In this document: positions 1 through 12,155 of the stretch, in pieces | Position numbering within the stretch: the stretch's first letter is position 1 | Layout: the number at the start of each line of letters is the position of its first letter | Assembly (NCBI GenBank): GCA_008009225.1 | Contig: CM017771.1 | Coordinates: forward strand, 30,800,139-30,864,138 | DNA: 64,000 bases | From: Acer yangbiense | Taxonomy: Eukaryota > Streptophyta > Magnoliopsida > Sapindales > Sapindaceae | Direction: 5' to 3' | The notes under the pieces: generated by a model | Database searches by the model: none | What the model was told of the DNA's origin: nothing | Seen by the model: the letters and a program-made list of their open reading frames with translations, nothing else | Made by a program: the position numbers and the translations under genes

Positions 1-126
1 CGCAAAGTAGCTGTAGTTGATTGCGCTTTCTTTGTAAGTAGACTTCATTACAGGATTCATTCCACTTAATACAGTTTTCTACTATATTTAAAGCCCCCAT
101 TGACCGGTTTTGTTACTTCATTGCAG

Positions 127-776
127 AATGAACTTACACTTATTTGGCTTCAATTTCAACCAGATTTCCACGCACCATTGACGAAACCGTTCTACCCGAG
201 AGAATTTGATGTCCCATTAGACTTAATAGAATACGCTATCAGTAACAAACCAGCCTGGGGGACGGCATGGACTAGTGTTGATGATGTAAGATAGTTGACT
301 TACTCAATTGAATACATACTCACTTCAATATGCTGAAACAACTTTATTTGTAACAGGTTATAGTCCATTGCGTCGTGGGAGGTAGCCATTAGGTATTTTG
401 TGTAGTTCATCTCCACAATTGGGATATTACAATTTATGACTCAAACGCACATCTACTGCCGGACAATCCAAAGTATAGACAACAGCAGGTATTGCCTCTA
501 CGTCGGTTATTCCCACTCATTTGCAAAAAGTCTGGTTACTACGACGATAGTAAACGCAAGAAACAAGATCTGACTTGAATGAAGGCTGTGAGATTGGCCC
601 CCTATCAATTCCCATGTCAGGTGGACTGTAGCAGTTGTGGTGCTTTCATGCTAAAGGGAATAAAGTATGTAATGATGGGGAAAGAACCCCACTTCAATTT
701 TGTCCAGCAGAACATCCCGGCCTTTAGAAAACAAGCTGCTAGGGATATCTTTGCCAACTCTATGGAAATTGAGTAG
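127..776 (+). pseudogene. Ulp1/SENP-type (C48) cysteine protease, MULE-borne, broken
   Basis: C48 proteases cleave SUMO-like proteins from their targets; the role inside MULEs is unknown. Exon starts are inferred from a CAG acceptor at 124-126 and an intron at 286-356 (GTAAGA...ACAG), so earlier exons lie left of the window. Family motifs in one frame after the intron are a His codon at 387-389, then YDSN with Asp at 438-440, then VDCSSCGAFMLK with the presumed catalytic Cys at 636-638, and a C-terminal QQNIPAFRKQ segment typical of the family. A TAG at 390-392 follows the His codon directly, where the family normally has Trp. A second in-frame stop lies shortly before 579. The gene is convergent with the transposase. 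The domain assignment is strong; activity is very unlikely. Confidence 0.75.
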
Positions 777-860
777 CATGTAAAATTCTTTTTGATGGAT
801 AATTACAATTTTGATGTTTTTTGGATATATTTTAAAACGTGTTTGAATGAATGATCATTA

Positions 861-1296
861 CACACTAAGCCTCTGTTTGGTATGAGGGAAGAATGGAGGG
901 AGGGAGAGAGTTGGAGGGAGAGGAGAAGGGAGAGAAAGGAAATCACTTGTTTGGTTGGAGGGAGAAGTGAAGGGAGAGGATGAGAGGAGGGAGAAGAAAT
1001 CCCTTTGGGCCCACAAAATTGGATCCTCCCAATGATGGGTGGATCAATGGAGGGAGAGTGATTGGTGGGGGGGGGGGGGGCAAAAACCAAAATGCCCTCC
1101 CTTTTTATACTACCTTCCAATTTTTTAAGGGTAATAAAGTAATTTTGCAAATTAAATATCAATCCATCCATCCAACCCTCATTTCAATACCAAACAACAT
1201 AAAGGATTGATGTTATCCTCTCCCTCCCTCCTACTCTCTCTCCCTCTTCATTCATCCATCCCTCATACTCTCCCTCCCTCTTACCAAACATAGTGT
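861..1296. mobile_element. MITE, about 435 bp, purine-rich/pyrimidine-rich arms
   Basis: Imperfect terminal inverted repeats are visible: CACTAAGCCTCTGTTTGGTA at 863-882 against TACCAAACATAGTG at 1282-1295. Inside them are long complementary arms, GGAGGGA-rich on the left (883-985) and TCCCTCC-rich on the right (1213-1280), so the whole unit could fold back. It contains a 14-base G run at about 1067-1080 and no credible coding capacity. The 5-bp start resembles CACTA, but a matching 3-bp duplication is not present, so the superfamily is left open. It sits between the two MULE genes. Confidence 0.7.
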
Positions 1297-1302
1297 AAAT
1301 GG

Positions 1303-1662
1303 TAAAAGATTACACGATGAAAAGTAACCATAATTACACGATATATTTAATATATCGTGTAAGGTTTATTACTTTTCATCGTGTAATCTTTTAGACTATT
1401 GATTTTGGATCAACAGTGTGAATGATTACACGATCAAAGGTAAGCATTCTTACACGATTAATTTATTATATCGTGTAATCTTGATTACTTTTCATCGTGT
1501 TATCATTCACACTGTTGATCCCAATTCAACAGTCTAAAAGATTACACGATGAAAAGTAATAAAACTTACACGACATATTAAATATATCGTGTAAGAATGG
1601 TTTGTTTGCATCGTGAAATCTTTTACACTATTCATTTTTGATCAACAGTGTGAATTTAAACT
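1303..1662. repeat. Nested palindromic repeat built on TTACACGAT
   Basis: Three inverted-repeat units lie at about 1305-1395, 1424-1508 and 1538-1625. Each has an outer arm (ATTACACGATGAAAAGTAA and its complement) around an inner near-palindrome (TACACGATATA...TATATCGTGTA). The spacers between units (about 1395-1424, 1502-1538 and 1625-1655) carry GATCAACAGTGTGAA or its complement, so they alternate in orientation and form a second, larger level of inverted repeat. Looser TTACACG copies continue at 1763-1900. No coding potential is visible. Confidence 0.85.
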
Positions 1663-2089
1663 TCCTGGCCTTAGTATCAGCCCCAATACTGATGACGTGG
1701 CAACGAAAAACACCTAAGCCTAGGAAAGATTTTATAGGCCTAGAAACAAATTAGATTGGGCCACACGATGGAAATATTTACACGCTGAAATATAAACATT
1801 TTTACACGGTGACTGCATGTTTACAAGCTGAAATTGCAAAATGATTACACGCTACTATTGTTATTGTTAGAGAATATAAGAACAAATGATTACACGCTGA
1901 ATGCATCTTATTTCTTGTTTGGTTTGTATTAAACCAGACAACTATCTGGTGATAGTGTATTTCAAGTATTGTTATTCCTCCGATATACATATCCATAGTT
2001 TCACAAATGATACATAAACCTATTAAGGTTGGTTCAGCAGTGTTTAACACAAACAAATGTACATACACCATAAATCAATAAAGGTAGGT
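1663..2089. other. Non-coding MULE interior
   Basis: No gene is visible. The stretch holds scattered TTACACGCTGAA-like motifs (1763-1900) related to the palindromic block just upstream, and it forms the space beyond the 3' end of the minus-strand transposase. Confidence 0.5.
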
Positions 2090-4782
2090 TCAGCAGGTTG
2101 GTCCAGCGGCATTCTCTTCGTCCGTGTCAAGTAAGGTAGGTTCATGTGGCTTGTCTGGGCATGTCAGTCTGTTGTGTCCCTCTTTCTTACAAATGCTACA
2201 TGATCGAGGTTTTTTGGCTGGTTTGCATGTGATAGATGATGGTTCCGGGCAACTTGTTTTATTGTGTCATTTTTTTCCACAGTTTGAACAAGAATGTAAC
2301 TTTCTTTTCTCTCCAACTGACGGTATCCTCAACTTCTTTGGTCTTCCTGGCAGAATCTTTTTCTTCCATGGCAATACAATATGGTTCCAGATTGCATCGG
2401 GAACGTCCCAAATTTTGGGATCTGAAACAGGGTTGACACCAATTTCATAAGCATGTTTAAGGAATCCTATTGTGTATAGGTCAAAAGCCAGTGCATTGAT
2501 TGACATACCTTTGTACCTAAGCCATAACACACCAACAAACCAGATTACCCCAAGTTTGTAAAATAAACCACAACAGATAAATGTACAGAGTTAAAAGACC
2601 AGCAAGCATACCTTGCAACCGCCATTGCATGAGAACACGGCAACTCATCTAAATCCCATTGACGGCATGAGCAAGAATGTTCGTCAAGGTCGACTGTTCT
2701 AGGAATCCATTTGTCGTCTACCTTAAATTTCATGTAGTTAATGGGGTGAATCGCAGACCGATCTGCTGTTTCTGTCCTCTATTTGATGTGTTCGTCTACA
2801 AACGTTGTCAAGTATGTAGACATTTCACGTGCATTTGTCTGACGATCGTAGATCCACCTTTGCAACAAATCTCTGATACATTCCGCCATTGCTGTGATAG
2901 GCAATTTTCGGACCCTAATTAGACAAGAATTCATTGACTCAGCAATGTTGGTGGTCATCAAAAAGTACCTCTTTTTAGGGCTATGTACACGTGAAAACTT
3001 CTCTACCCCAACGCCCAGGAGCTTATTGTAAACCTTAGGGCAGGTTTCTTTCAACTCACCCATTGTACAGTCAAAATCCTCGATACGGTATGCATACGTA
3101 GCACGATAGTAAAGCCAAATCACATCATTCCTCTGCTTGCAAAATCTTTTAAGATTTTGTGCCAAGTGGTATGCACAAACGCCATGTGCTGCATCTACGA
3201 ATATGGCTTCCATTGCATTAAATATACCATTGTGCCGATCCAAAACTAACATCACACGATCCGGATTTTGGATCACGTTATGGAGTTTCTTTAAAAACCA
3301 AGTCCACGACTTTGTGCATTCAGAGTTTGCAAACCCAAATGCCAAAGGGTATATCATCTCGTTTCCGTCTATGCACACCGCAACTAACATAACACCCCTA
3401 GTCCTAGCCTTCAAGTGGGTAGCATCGATGCAGATAACCGGCCTAATAACATAATTGAACCCCTCAATAGAGGCTCCAATTGCCATGAATCCATATTTCA
3501 ACCAGTTTTTTGAGTCAGTCTTGATCTTTGTCAAATCCCGGGGTTTGCTTGTTCCAATACATAAAAATAAGACGACAACCTCTGAAAGGATTCCCACGGA
3601 TCACCGAATACCTGACTCAAAGCGTGCTCCTTCAACCTGTAGGCTTTGTTGTACGAGAGGTGTATGCCATGCTGCTCCCTCATCTCAAAAACTATATCTT
3701 TAGGACGGATGATGCACCCGGGATCACGATATTTACTTGCATACAAATCCTCGATCACGGCGGCACTTACACGTTTAAATTCATGTCATTTCTCTCACAT
3801 GTGTGCTCATTAACGAACGCCTTAACATGCCAATAAGTCCCCTACGCGACTTCCATGCCCGAAGAACCCATCCATAACTTCTCTGTGTACATTCGGCAGT
3901 AAATCGTGTATTAGAAGATCGTGAAATCCTATGCTCAAACCTCTCTACAAATGCATACGACCCTACAACTTGCTTCAATGTAGGCTTGTTCTTGAACATC
4001 TGTCCTTTGTATAATGGACCTTGGTCACCTGGATTTTGAAACACATCCACTGATCGAACGGCTGGTATTGAGTAAAGCTCTGAACCTGATATTATCCACC
4101 GTGTGTTTAGGGACGGTGAAGAACTGTTGGGTGTTCCACTCACCCCTCGTTCTTCTGTTACAAGAACTGTTGCCGCTAGCCCACTATCATCATCCCCACC
4201 ACTCTTATCTTCTGTATCACTGGTTTTAGAACTATCAGACCTTTCAGAAGTATCTATGCTTTCAGAACTATCCACAACTGCATGCTTGGTAGTAGATGCT
4301 GGCGTCGCTTGGTCATTGCCTGCTGACGTAAATCTGGGTATAGCCTGGGATGTAAGCAGATTATTGCTGCCACTAACTGATTTACAGTTTGGAGTACCCC
4401 CCGGAGACCGTGGAATATCGGTGGGTTTAACAGGCGAGACCGTACATTCTGATTGGATTGGATTTGGTGGAGGTCAAAATTCATGTTTGTTGACAAATTC
4501 AACATCAATTGCGGCCCAACTTTTTTCCTTTTTAATAATCACAAACTCTACATCGTCGTCACTCATAACAGACAATGTAACTTTATCAACCCCCGTTTCC
4601 ACATGCGAAGTTAGCTTGAACTGAATTTGGTCTCTACTAACCCCTGTCCGCTGGTATATCGTTTCCACCAATTCATCGTACGCTCCGTTGTATTTTTTTG
4701 TTAGACATACTGAAAACGAAATAGGACGGGTAAACGCGTTACCCTTCCAATGCTCACCGCATTGAACTAACACCCAAGACAT
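2090..4782 (-). pseudogene. MuDR-type (MULE) transposase, broken
   Basis: The transposase would cut and paste the element at its inverted ends. The start is set at 4782 (MSWVLVQCGEHWKGN), the typical MULE N-terminus, followed by a PB1-like region, a Ser/Asp-rich linker and a MuDR-family segment (about 4110-3860). The MULE catalytic domain lies at 3597-2779, with ICIDATHLK and VLDRHNGIF carrying the first two acidic residues. A SWIM zinc finger follows at about 2675-2610 (CSC...WDLDELPCSH), and a Lys/Arg-rich GRPKK segment and two zinc knuckles lie at 2330-2090. An intron of about 90 bp lies near 2610-2517. Lesions are stops at 4474, 2779 and inside the first knuckle (about 2265), plus two frameshifts near 3770 and 3540 that offset each other. 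The family call is firm. Confidence 0.85.
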
Positions 4783-4845
4783 GGTATCCTTAGACCTTGA
4801 AAAAAAAAATTCAATCAAAACAGTATAACAATTACTGTCATTCAA

Positions 4846-5990
4846 TTCAGGTCAGTGCCTAGGAACAATTCTTTTAGGCCTATGAATGGTTCCCAGGACT
4901 ACAACATTCCTCCCGGGCTTAGCTCATCTTATGTTTTTCGCCAAGCCAATAACAAAACCAAAAGGAATCAACAACAGCGCCTGTTTTGGTTCAACCAACC
5001 AACAGAAACAAATATACATACACCATCAACCAACAACAATAGCAAAATCCTAAACCTGTTTTGGTTCAGCAGCGATCAACATAAACAAATATACATACAC
5101 CATCAATCCTCACAAAATCACATACAAATTCCCTAAACCTTTCCCCACCAAACCATACAACACAATAAATGTGAAAACAAACCATACAACACTGTTCACC
5201 AAAGTGCATTTCTTCCGGTTATTCATGTGATAGTGAGGACGATGTGTTTGCACCTAACAATACTACATATACCTTAACTACAACAATACTGCCCCTCTTA
5301 AAAGCTTGATGTGGCATTTCATTAGACACCTTAACTAAACCCAACAATACTACATACACAAACCCAAATTCATGGGCAAGAAATCCAAAACCATCAATCC
5401 CTCATTCTATAAAAAATGTCTCAAACTTAAACAACAATAAAAGACCGACAGATTCAATGACATTGGAAACTTAAGTGTGATTACGGGACTTACATTGACT
5501 AAAAAAAGCTCAATTTCAAACTTGACAGTGAAGCTCGATTGAAGGAGGTGTGGGCGAGGTGTCGGCACTGACTCGATTCCGGTCACCGTTGAGATTACGG
5601 TCGGTATCAAGATTCCACCGGAGATGGGATTTGAACAGCAGTGGATTCCGGTCAACAGTGAGGACGATGGGATTTGAAATGGGACGATGGAGTGGATTCT
5701 AGTCCACAGGAGAACGAATGGAGAAGATGACCCAACTTCTGAAACTTTTGGTTTTCTTCAGTGAACTGAAGGAGAAGAAGAGAAGGGCAGTTTCGTCCTT
5801 ACACATTGTAAAAGGGTAATTTAGTCATTTTGCACGGTTTAATTGTGGAGGGCATTATTGTCCTAGAAAGGCTATTTCCTAGAAAGTAAATATCAGGAAA
5901 GGCTAGATATGCACTTTTTTTCCCGACGGGCTATTTCCTTAAAGTGAATGTTGGGATAGGCTATATTTGCAAGGTCCCCTATGGAAAACG
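4846..5990. other. MULE 5' subterminal region, no gene
   Basis: This lies upstream of the transposase start. It holds an A-rich stretch with repeated ACATACACCATCAA and AACAATACTACATA motifs (5010-5350), then a more GC-rich stretch (5520-5780), then the GGCTATTTCCT repeats thought to mark the element end. No protein is convincing here. Confidence 0.5.
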
Positions 5991-6289
5991 CATACACTTA
6001 AAAGGAATTCCACGAGTCTCATTAAATTGAGATATATCCATTCCCTTTGGGATAATTACGTGATGGGATGATTATGAATCTCAGCTCTTATGTCGACCTG
6101 TAAGAATATTAATACGATATTTAATTCTGTAATAATTTGTTTATTCAGAATTATATGAAATATCATTATAATCATCGTATCATAATTAATTAGGTTTAAC
6201 TCAATGAATAGAAGATGTAGTCGTTGACAATACTCAATCACCTTGCTGAAGGTCCACCTCAAATCAACCTAGAGAACCTTTCTAGAAAA
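5991..6289. other. Unassigned sequence
   Basis: AT-rich sequence between the inferred MULE end and LTR-like material. I see no gene, repeat or clear terminus in it. Confidence 0.4.
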
Positions 6290-6780
6290 CTTGGTAAGGT
6301 GATAGAACAAAAGATATGATTGTTGCTTACAATGGAAAGGTGATTAACAGTGAGTAATCATGTGTACATAACAGAAAATATTCATAACAAACAGTTGTAG
6401 TATATAACAGCAAAGAATGATCAAAAACTCAAGTTTTAAGTTAGAGAATCATAGTGCTCTTTTTGTATTCGATTGATTGTAGTTTGTACAGAGTCTTTTA
6501 GGCCTCTTTTATATATGTACATGTTTAAGTTACAAGAAACTATGTTCTAACTGTCTTCTAACTTCTTTCATGGTGGATTTCATCATGCTCCTCATGCAGT
6601 AACTGTTAGCAAACCACTTGCCCACCTCTTGAGCGGTTATAGTTGTAGAATCTTTTCTGATAACTTGGACAAACTTGTAAAGCCTTTGTAGATGTAATAA
6701 ATACTCATTCTAGGTGGCATGCCATGTTTGAAATTTAGAGATAAATCTATTTAAGTTGTAACAGGGTTCTTCTTTGGGAT
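6290..6780 (-). mobile_element. Copia-like LTR fragment, minus
   Basis: Read on the minus strand, a TATATAAAAGAGGCC box (about 6503-6517) is followed by a transcribed-looking leader and preceded by a GTTAGAAGACAGTTAGAAC segment, an arrangement common in plant copia LTRs. No paired LTR, PBS or target duplication was found, so the boundaries are approximate. Confidence 0.4.
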
Positions 6781-6829
6781 TTTACATGTGTAGATACTGT
6801 TTATTTGAAAAGATTTTGAAAATATATAT

Positions 6830-7505
6830 TATATGTCAAAACTAACCTAGAGAGGGATGAATAGGTTTTAATCAAGTTAATTACCAACTTTTCTTGATTA
6901 GTCAATATTCAAAAATTAACCCAATACAATCAAATACAATCAACGTAATTAAAGTGCGGGAAACAATAAATAGCACGTTGATTGATTTACGTGAGAAACC
7001 CTCCAACTGGGCAAAACTCACGAGCTATTAAGCTAGCCACACATGGTCCTCAAATCCACTATTTGAATGAAAGTTTACAACCTAGGTTGACCTTAAATCA
7101 AACCATTCTTTGTCACTAACCCTTCCACTATACCTGGCGGGCCTTTAATAGTGATTCTAGACCAACTTGCTTGTGCATTAATCCACTTAGTCACAAGGTT
7201 TAATACTCAAAGAAGAGAACACAACCTATGTGAATATCAAATGCATAAATGCTAGGTCAACACATTTAATACTTATCTAACTATGAATGAACATGTCAAA
7301 CAAGCCTAGATATCATGTTGCTATATGACATATGTATAACTTAGCTATATAAAGTAAATGCAAACCTAAATGCAATAGCTATCACTATACAAAACCCAAC
7401 AATCAACACAAAAATCTCAACATGTAGATAAAACTTAATCTAGATGCAAACAAGTTATAAAAGAGATTTCTTGTTAAGTAATGAAATTCCTTTAAGCAAT
7501 TATAG
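6830..7505 (-). mobile_element. LTR fragment related to the A/B copia LTR family
   Basis: The left edge carries CCTAGAGAGGGATGAATAGG. It is followed by the same order of short blocks seen in the copia LTRs elsewhere in the window: the TTTTCTTGATTAGTCAATAT block, the GAAACCCTCC...GGGCAAAACTCACGAG block, and the AATCCACTA and CCTATGTGAATAT blocks. This is the U5 side of a minus-strand LTR. The U3 side and target duplications were not found. Confidence 0.6.
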
Positions 7506-7745
7506 TGTAAATATACCTAGAAGGGGGGGGGGGGGGGGTGAATAGGTATAGGCTCCAAATTATTTTCTACTTCTTTTTAATACAACAAAGTTGTATGCAC
7601 ACGGAAGCTTAATAAATGAATTGCTTTAACAAGACAATATGAGTTCGATTACACAAGAGTTAAAAGCAATACAAGATATAGAAGTAAAGAAACTTAAAGC
7701 GAAACTTGACACAAATATTTTTACACGGTAAACCTATTCGGGTTT
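7506..7745 (-). mobile_element. Second LTR-end fragment with a 16-base G run
   Basis: ATATACCTAGAA, a 16-base G run (7523-7538) and TGAATAGGTATAGG repeat the LTR-terminal signature of the neighbouring fragment, so a second LTR end abuts the first. The rest is AT-rich and non-coding. Confidence 0.45.
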
Positions 7746-9531
7746 TTGCCATAAAGCTTGTTATTTGTAAATGTGAATTGAACATAAATAAAAGAAGTAG
7801 TTTATTCATTCAAATTGTCTCATACATTTATATATAACATGTGTACTTAACATCCAAGATTGCCGGATGTAATTTCAAACTGAGTTTATGAATTTCATAT
7901 ACAGATGGATTCAGTTTGAAACGAGCAATCTAAAGAGTCCGTAGATAGCAAATAAAGTTGGGTACTTTATTTGTGGTTAATCTATAGCTGTGGTCCATTC
8001 CGTAATGTATGGTGATCTTATCCTAGATCATTTATATGGTGATATGAGAATGGAGGCACCTTGTATGATGTGATCATATAGGACTGGGCCATGATCTATA
8101 TGAATATCTCACCACGATCCGTTACATGATGAGATTCATATATATCGACAATTGATGGCTATTTATGGGTGATCTTAATCCTGAGTGTCTTATCGACTCC
8201 TTCGGGTTAGATCGTGGTTTTTGATATACCATGAGTGAGATCGGAGTTGCATTCCCGGTCAATAACTTCTTATGTTGGAATCACGGTTTGACTTGTGGCT
8301 GGGAAGGTCTGTACACAATAGTGGAATCCACTCCTTCTTGCGTGAAGTAGATAGTAGTTCCCTTAAGGGTTGATTCAGGGCTTGAACAATATGAGCGCTC
8401 TCCTAATTCCGTAAGGAATGTAGGATTTATTATTCATTAGAGGGTCAATGGTACCTAATGGAAAGATATAATTAGAGGGGTATAACGGACATTATGACCC
8501 AACTCTAATTATGAACTACTTGTGGAGGATTATACCATATGTAATAGCTATATCGATGAACACCAAGAGTTATTGGTTTGTGTAAAAACGTCTACAGTTG
8601 AGAGAGTGTAGCTTCGGGTTTTTAGTGGAATAACACCGAAGTTAATAATCATGAAATATTAATTAAAGAGTTTAATTAATTATTTCTAAGGATTATTTGA
8701 GCTCAAAATACTGTGGGTCCATTAGGTCCCCTTGCTAGCCCGATCGATTTAGGTAACAATGGTCACGGTTAATTAATTGGATTGTCCAATTAATTGTGTT
8801 ATGAAAGTGACACGTGTTTAATTGGGAATTAGTTGAATAATCAGATTATTTAATTAATGGAAAATAATAATTATGTTAATTAAATAATTAGATTATTTAA
8901 TTATGTAATTAATCATTATTGGAGGATGTTCTTTGATATTTAATTTTGAAAGATAAGATAATGTGATTATTTTATTTTTAATTAAATATTGAATTTGAAT
9001 TTAAAAAGTTTAAATTCAAATTTTATTAATATCTATTAAAAGATATCAGATATCTTTTAAAAGGATTTAATAAAAATTTAATCAGTTTAAAAATATATAG
9101 ATATATAAATAAATAAATATATATATATATATATATTTAGGCAACTGATGAGAAGAGAACACAAAATCACGCATTAAATGAGAAGAGAACACAAACTCAC
9201 GCATTAAGTGAAAAAGAGTTGCTTCGTGTGTCTCTTCATCCTCTTGCTTCCTGAGTACCGTGACGCGCCCACACACCATTACCAATCCCGGGTCATAGCG
9301 AGGAAGATCTTGTGGTTCAAATCAGGAAGCAGATCAAAAAGAAGAAGGAGCCTCTAATGAAGGTATGAAGAAAATTGTTTCTTCTCTTCTCTTTTATGTA
9401 TTTCGATTTCGATTTCTTGTTTTTAATATTCCGAAAAATAGATCCTAGGGTTTACTAGTAGTAGTATTTCTTTGAAATAATTTTTGAAAAGGTTCCTTCC
9501 GCTGCGCGATTGTTAAACCGGGGTCCCAACA
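7746..9531 (+). repeat. 5' LTR region of copia element J
   Basis: The right boundary is clear: the LTR ends in GGGGTCCCAACA at 9531, immediately before a tRNA-Met primer site. The left boundary is not resolved; I found no convincing TG start or second copy. The region is AT-rich, with (TA)n tracts at 9100-9140, and has no coding potential. Confidence 0.5.
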
Positions 9532-9533
9532 AT

Positions 9534-9546
9534 TGGTATCAAAGCC
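9534..9546 (+). other. Primer-binding site (tRNA-Met), element J
   Basis: TGGTATCAAAGCC starts two bases after the LTR end. It matches the initiator tRNA-Met 3' end with one change in the usual TGGTATCAGAGC. Confidence 0.85.
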
Positions 9547-10676
9547 AATTTTTCGGAACAAGAGAATCGATTTCGATGCTCCTGATATGTATGAATGTGT
9601 AGGCACTATTTTAATTGACTGTATGTTGTTTTTAATTAAATGGTTTAATTTTAAAACATAGTTTATCGTTAATTGTATGGTGTCATGGATTTAGGTTTTT
9701 TTTGATGGGTTGTAATTAATTTTAGTAATTCTAATCTACTGTAAATTCTTCATTGTAAATTCTGCTGTAATTTTAATGTAATACATGGACGATGAAATCC
9801 GACGAAGAAGACGAATGGTGGAAGAGCGAAATCGGAAACATGCATGATAGCATTGTTCACTGGGCACTGTTCACGTGGTACTATTCCGCGGTACTGGTGC
9901 GGGCAGCCTACGTGCACGAATGACGACTATGTGCGAAAGCGTTATGGGCTGAAAATTCGCAACGTTAGGGTTTCCGAATTTGCTAAAAGATTTTGGGCTG
10001 AATTTTTTATTTTTTATTTTTTATTTTTTATTTTTTATTTACCTTGGGCCTCAAGTACAGTGTTAAAGTAACACTTGGGCTCTAGGTTTGATTCATGAGA
10101 TGGATCACAATAATAAAATAGTTTTTTTTAATCAAGTTGGACTTGGTTAAAAGCCCAAAATAAATAAGAACCCAAAAGACTTGAAGAATCTTGGAGATTG
10201 CTTGAAGACCAAGGAATGCTTTGGGTATATTTTGTAATTAGATTCTTATTATCATAGGTTAAATAATCCACGACACTCGGCCAACTCATGTATGCTTTTA
10301 ATTATGTGATGATTAAGCATTGCCATGCATACAAATGTCATTTAGACTAGTTGTGCCTACACGCATATATGTTGATATATCATACATACGTCATAGCCAT
10401 TTATATTATGTGTTTTATTTTTAATATGATTAAAATAAGCAATTCACATAATTGGCTTTATATTAATGGGATTAGTTTTAATAGTTAAAACTTGGTAAAT
10501 TCTCATTAATTATTGATCTAATTATTAAAGAGTTTAATTACTTAGATTAGTAGGGTCCTTTAAATATATTAGGATTAATTCGATTAAGCCCCTAATAATA
10601 ATTGAACCTAATAAGGTGTTTAGTTTTAATAGTTAAAACTTGGTAAATACACATTTAATAATTCTAATCTTAGTAA
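9547..10676. other. Element J leader, non-coding
   Basis: Untranslated leader between PBS and gag, later split by the CACTA element. It includes a TTTTTTA-type microsatellite at about 10005-10040. A 75-codon frame at 9844-10071 runs into that microsatellite and has no recognisable domain. Confidence 0.5.
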
Positions 10677-10824
10677 CACTACAAGAAAATAATGCCTTTC
10701 TTGACAGTTATTCTTGACAGTTTTTAACTGTCAAGTCGACGTCTGGCCACTCCCGCCGGCCGGCCGGCTGGTCCCCAGACTGCCACCGCCACCTCTGATA
10801 ATAATGACAATTAATTGTCATTAG

Positions 10825-10892
10825 TGGGAGTTAAACTTGTGACCTCAAGTTCAAAGGTTGTAAGTCTTTACCACTTGACTACAACCTTTGAT
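10825..10892 (-). repeat. tRNA-derived (SINE-like) segment
   Basis: On the minus strand, an A-box-like TGTAGTCAAGTGGTAAAGAC (10864-10883) is followed about 35 bp later by a B-box-like GAGGTCACAAGTTTAACTCC (10827-10846). The spacing and order fit a Pol III internal promoter of a tRNA or SINE head. The B box is degenerate, so this is a relic. Confidence 0.5.
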
Positions 10893-11340
10893 ATGTTAAC
10901 GATTGAACAATATTTATATATAACCTATATGAGTTGTTATAAATAAAAAAATAAAAAACATTTTAAGATAAATTGAAATTTATTCAATTAATCAAAATTT
11001 TAATTTCTACGCCAAGCATATATTAAAAAATATTTATTGAAACTTTTAATAAATTTATATTTTTTAAAAAAATATAGTCGAGTTATTGGTCAATACTCTA
11101 TGGTCACGTTTGATTACATGTTGGAATGGTAATCAGAATGGTAATCAGAATGGTAATCAGAATGAGAATCAGAATGAGAATGGAAAGGAAAGGAAAGGAA
11201 AGGAAAGGAAAACTAAGTTTTTTGTTTTGTTGGAACTTTAGAATTAATCTCTGAACCGGTATTATTTTGTATGGTTAACAACGGAATGGAATGAAGTTAA
11301 CTGTATTTTGACCAAAATACCCCTAATTATAAAACATTCA

Positions 11341-11940
11341 TAATAACATGATATATTATGGATAATAATAATAAAATATAAAAGTATATTATATACATAT
11401 AATTATATATAAATATTATATATAATATTATATATAAATATAAATATATATAATATATATAATACTGTATATATAATTTATAATATATATATTATATTAT
11501 ATTTATATAATATAAATATATAATATATATTATTTAATATATTAATATATAATACATATATATATATATAATAATATAATATATATTATATAATACATAT
11601 AATAATATATAAATATAAATATATATTATATATAATAATAATATATATTATTTTATATAATATATATAATAATATATTTATATAATATATATTATTTTAT
11701 ATAATATATATAATAATATATTTATATAATATATATTATTTAATATATAATATATATATAATAATATAATATATATTATATATTAATATATATAATAATA
11801 TATTTATATAATATAATATATAATACATATAATATATATATATATATATATATTATATAATATATATAATATTAATATATAATAATAATATATTTATATA
11901 ATATAATATATAATATACATATTATATATAATATATATAT

Positions 11941-11979
<39 letters not shown>

Positions 11980-12155
11980 ATAATATATGTAATAATATAT
12001 AATATATATATTATAAATTATAATATAATATATAATTATATTATATTATATATGTTTATATATCGTTATATATATTATAATAATATATTATATAATAATA
12101 ATATAATATATATTTATATATCATTAATATAATATATAATAATAATATATTATTT
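11341..12155. repeat. AT-only low-complexity tract in the CACTA interior
   Basis: About 800 bp made almost entirely of A and T, mainly ATAT, TAATAT and TTATAT combinations including long (TA)n runs (for example 11945-11976). No coding capacity. Confidence 0.9.

Larger units (their letters stand above)
1..5990. mobile_element. MULE (Mutator-like) element with Ulp1 gene, right part
   Basis: This block has a MuDR-type transposase on the minus strand (2090-4782) and a C48/Ulp1 protease gene on the plus strand (127-776), convergent. Plant MULEs that carry a Ulp1-like gene are a known class, so one element is the simplest reading. The left end lies outside the window. The right end is placed near 5990 from repeated short segments at 5860-5985 (GGCTATTTCCT is seen twice), which look terminal or subterminal. 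I could not confirm terminal inverted repeats or a 9-bp target duplication. Both genes carry stops, so the copy is inactive as it stands. Confidence 0.65.

Noticed and set aside
980..1210. Open frame of 76 codons in a G-rich stretch
   Set aside because: It lies inside the MITE arms and reads low-complexity purine repeats; no domain.
1303..1662. CRISPR-like array from repeated palindromes
   Set aside because: Nuclear plant context, spacers are themselves inverted repeats, and no cas genes exist.
3137..3703. Plus-strand frames inside the transposase
   Set aside because: These are shadows of the minus-strand catalytic domain.
9844..10071. 75-codon frame in the J leader
   Set aside because: It ends in translated TTTTTTA microsatellite, lies in untranslated leader and has no recognisable motif.
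11341..12155. AT-only tract as a replication origin or centromeric repeat
   Set aside because: It lies wholly inside a CACTA element with a target duplication and has no regular monomer.
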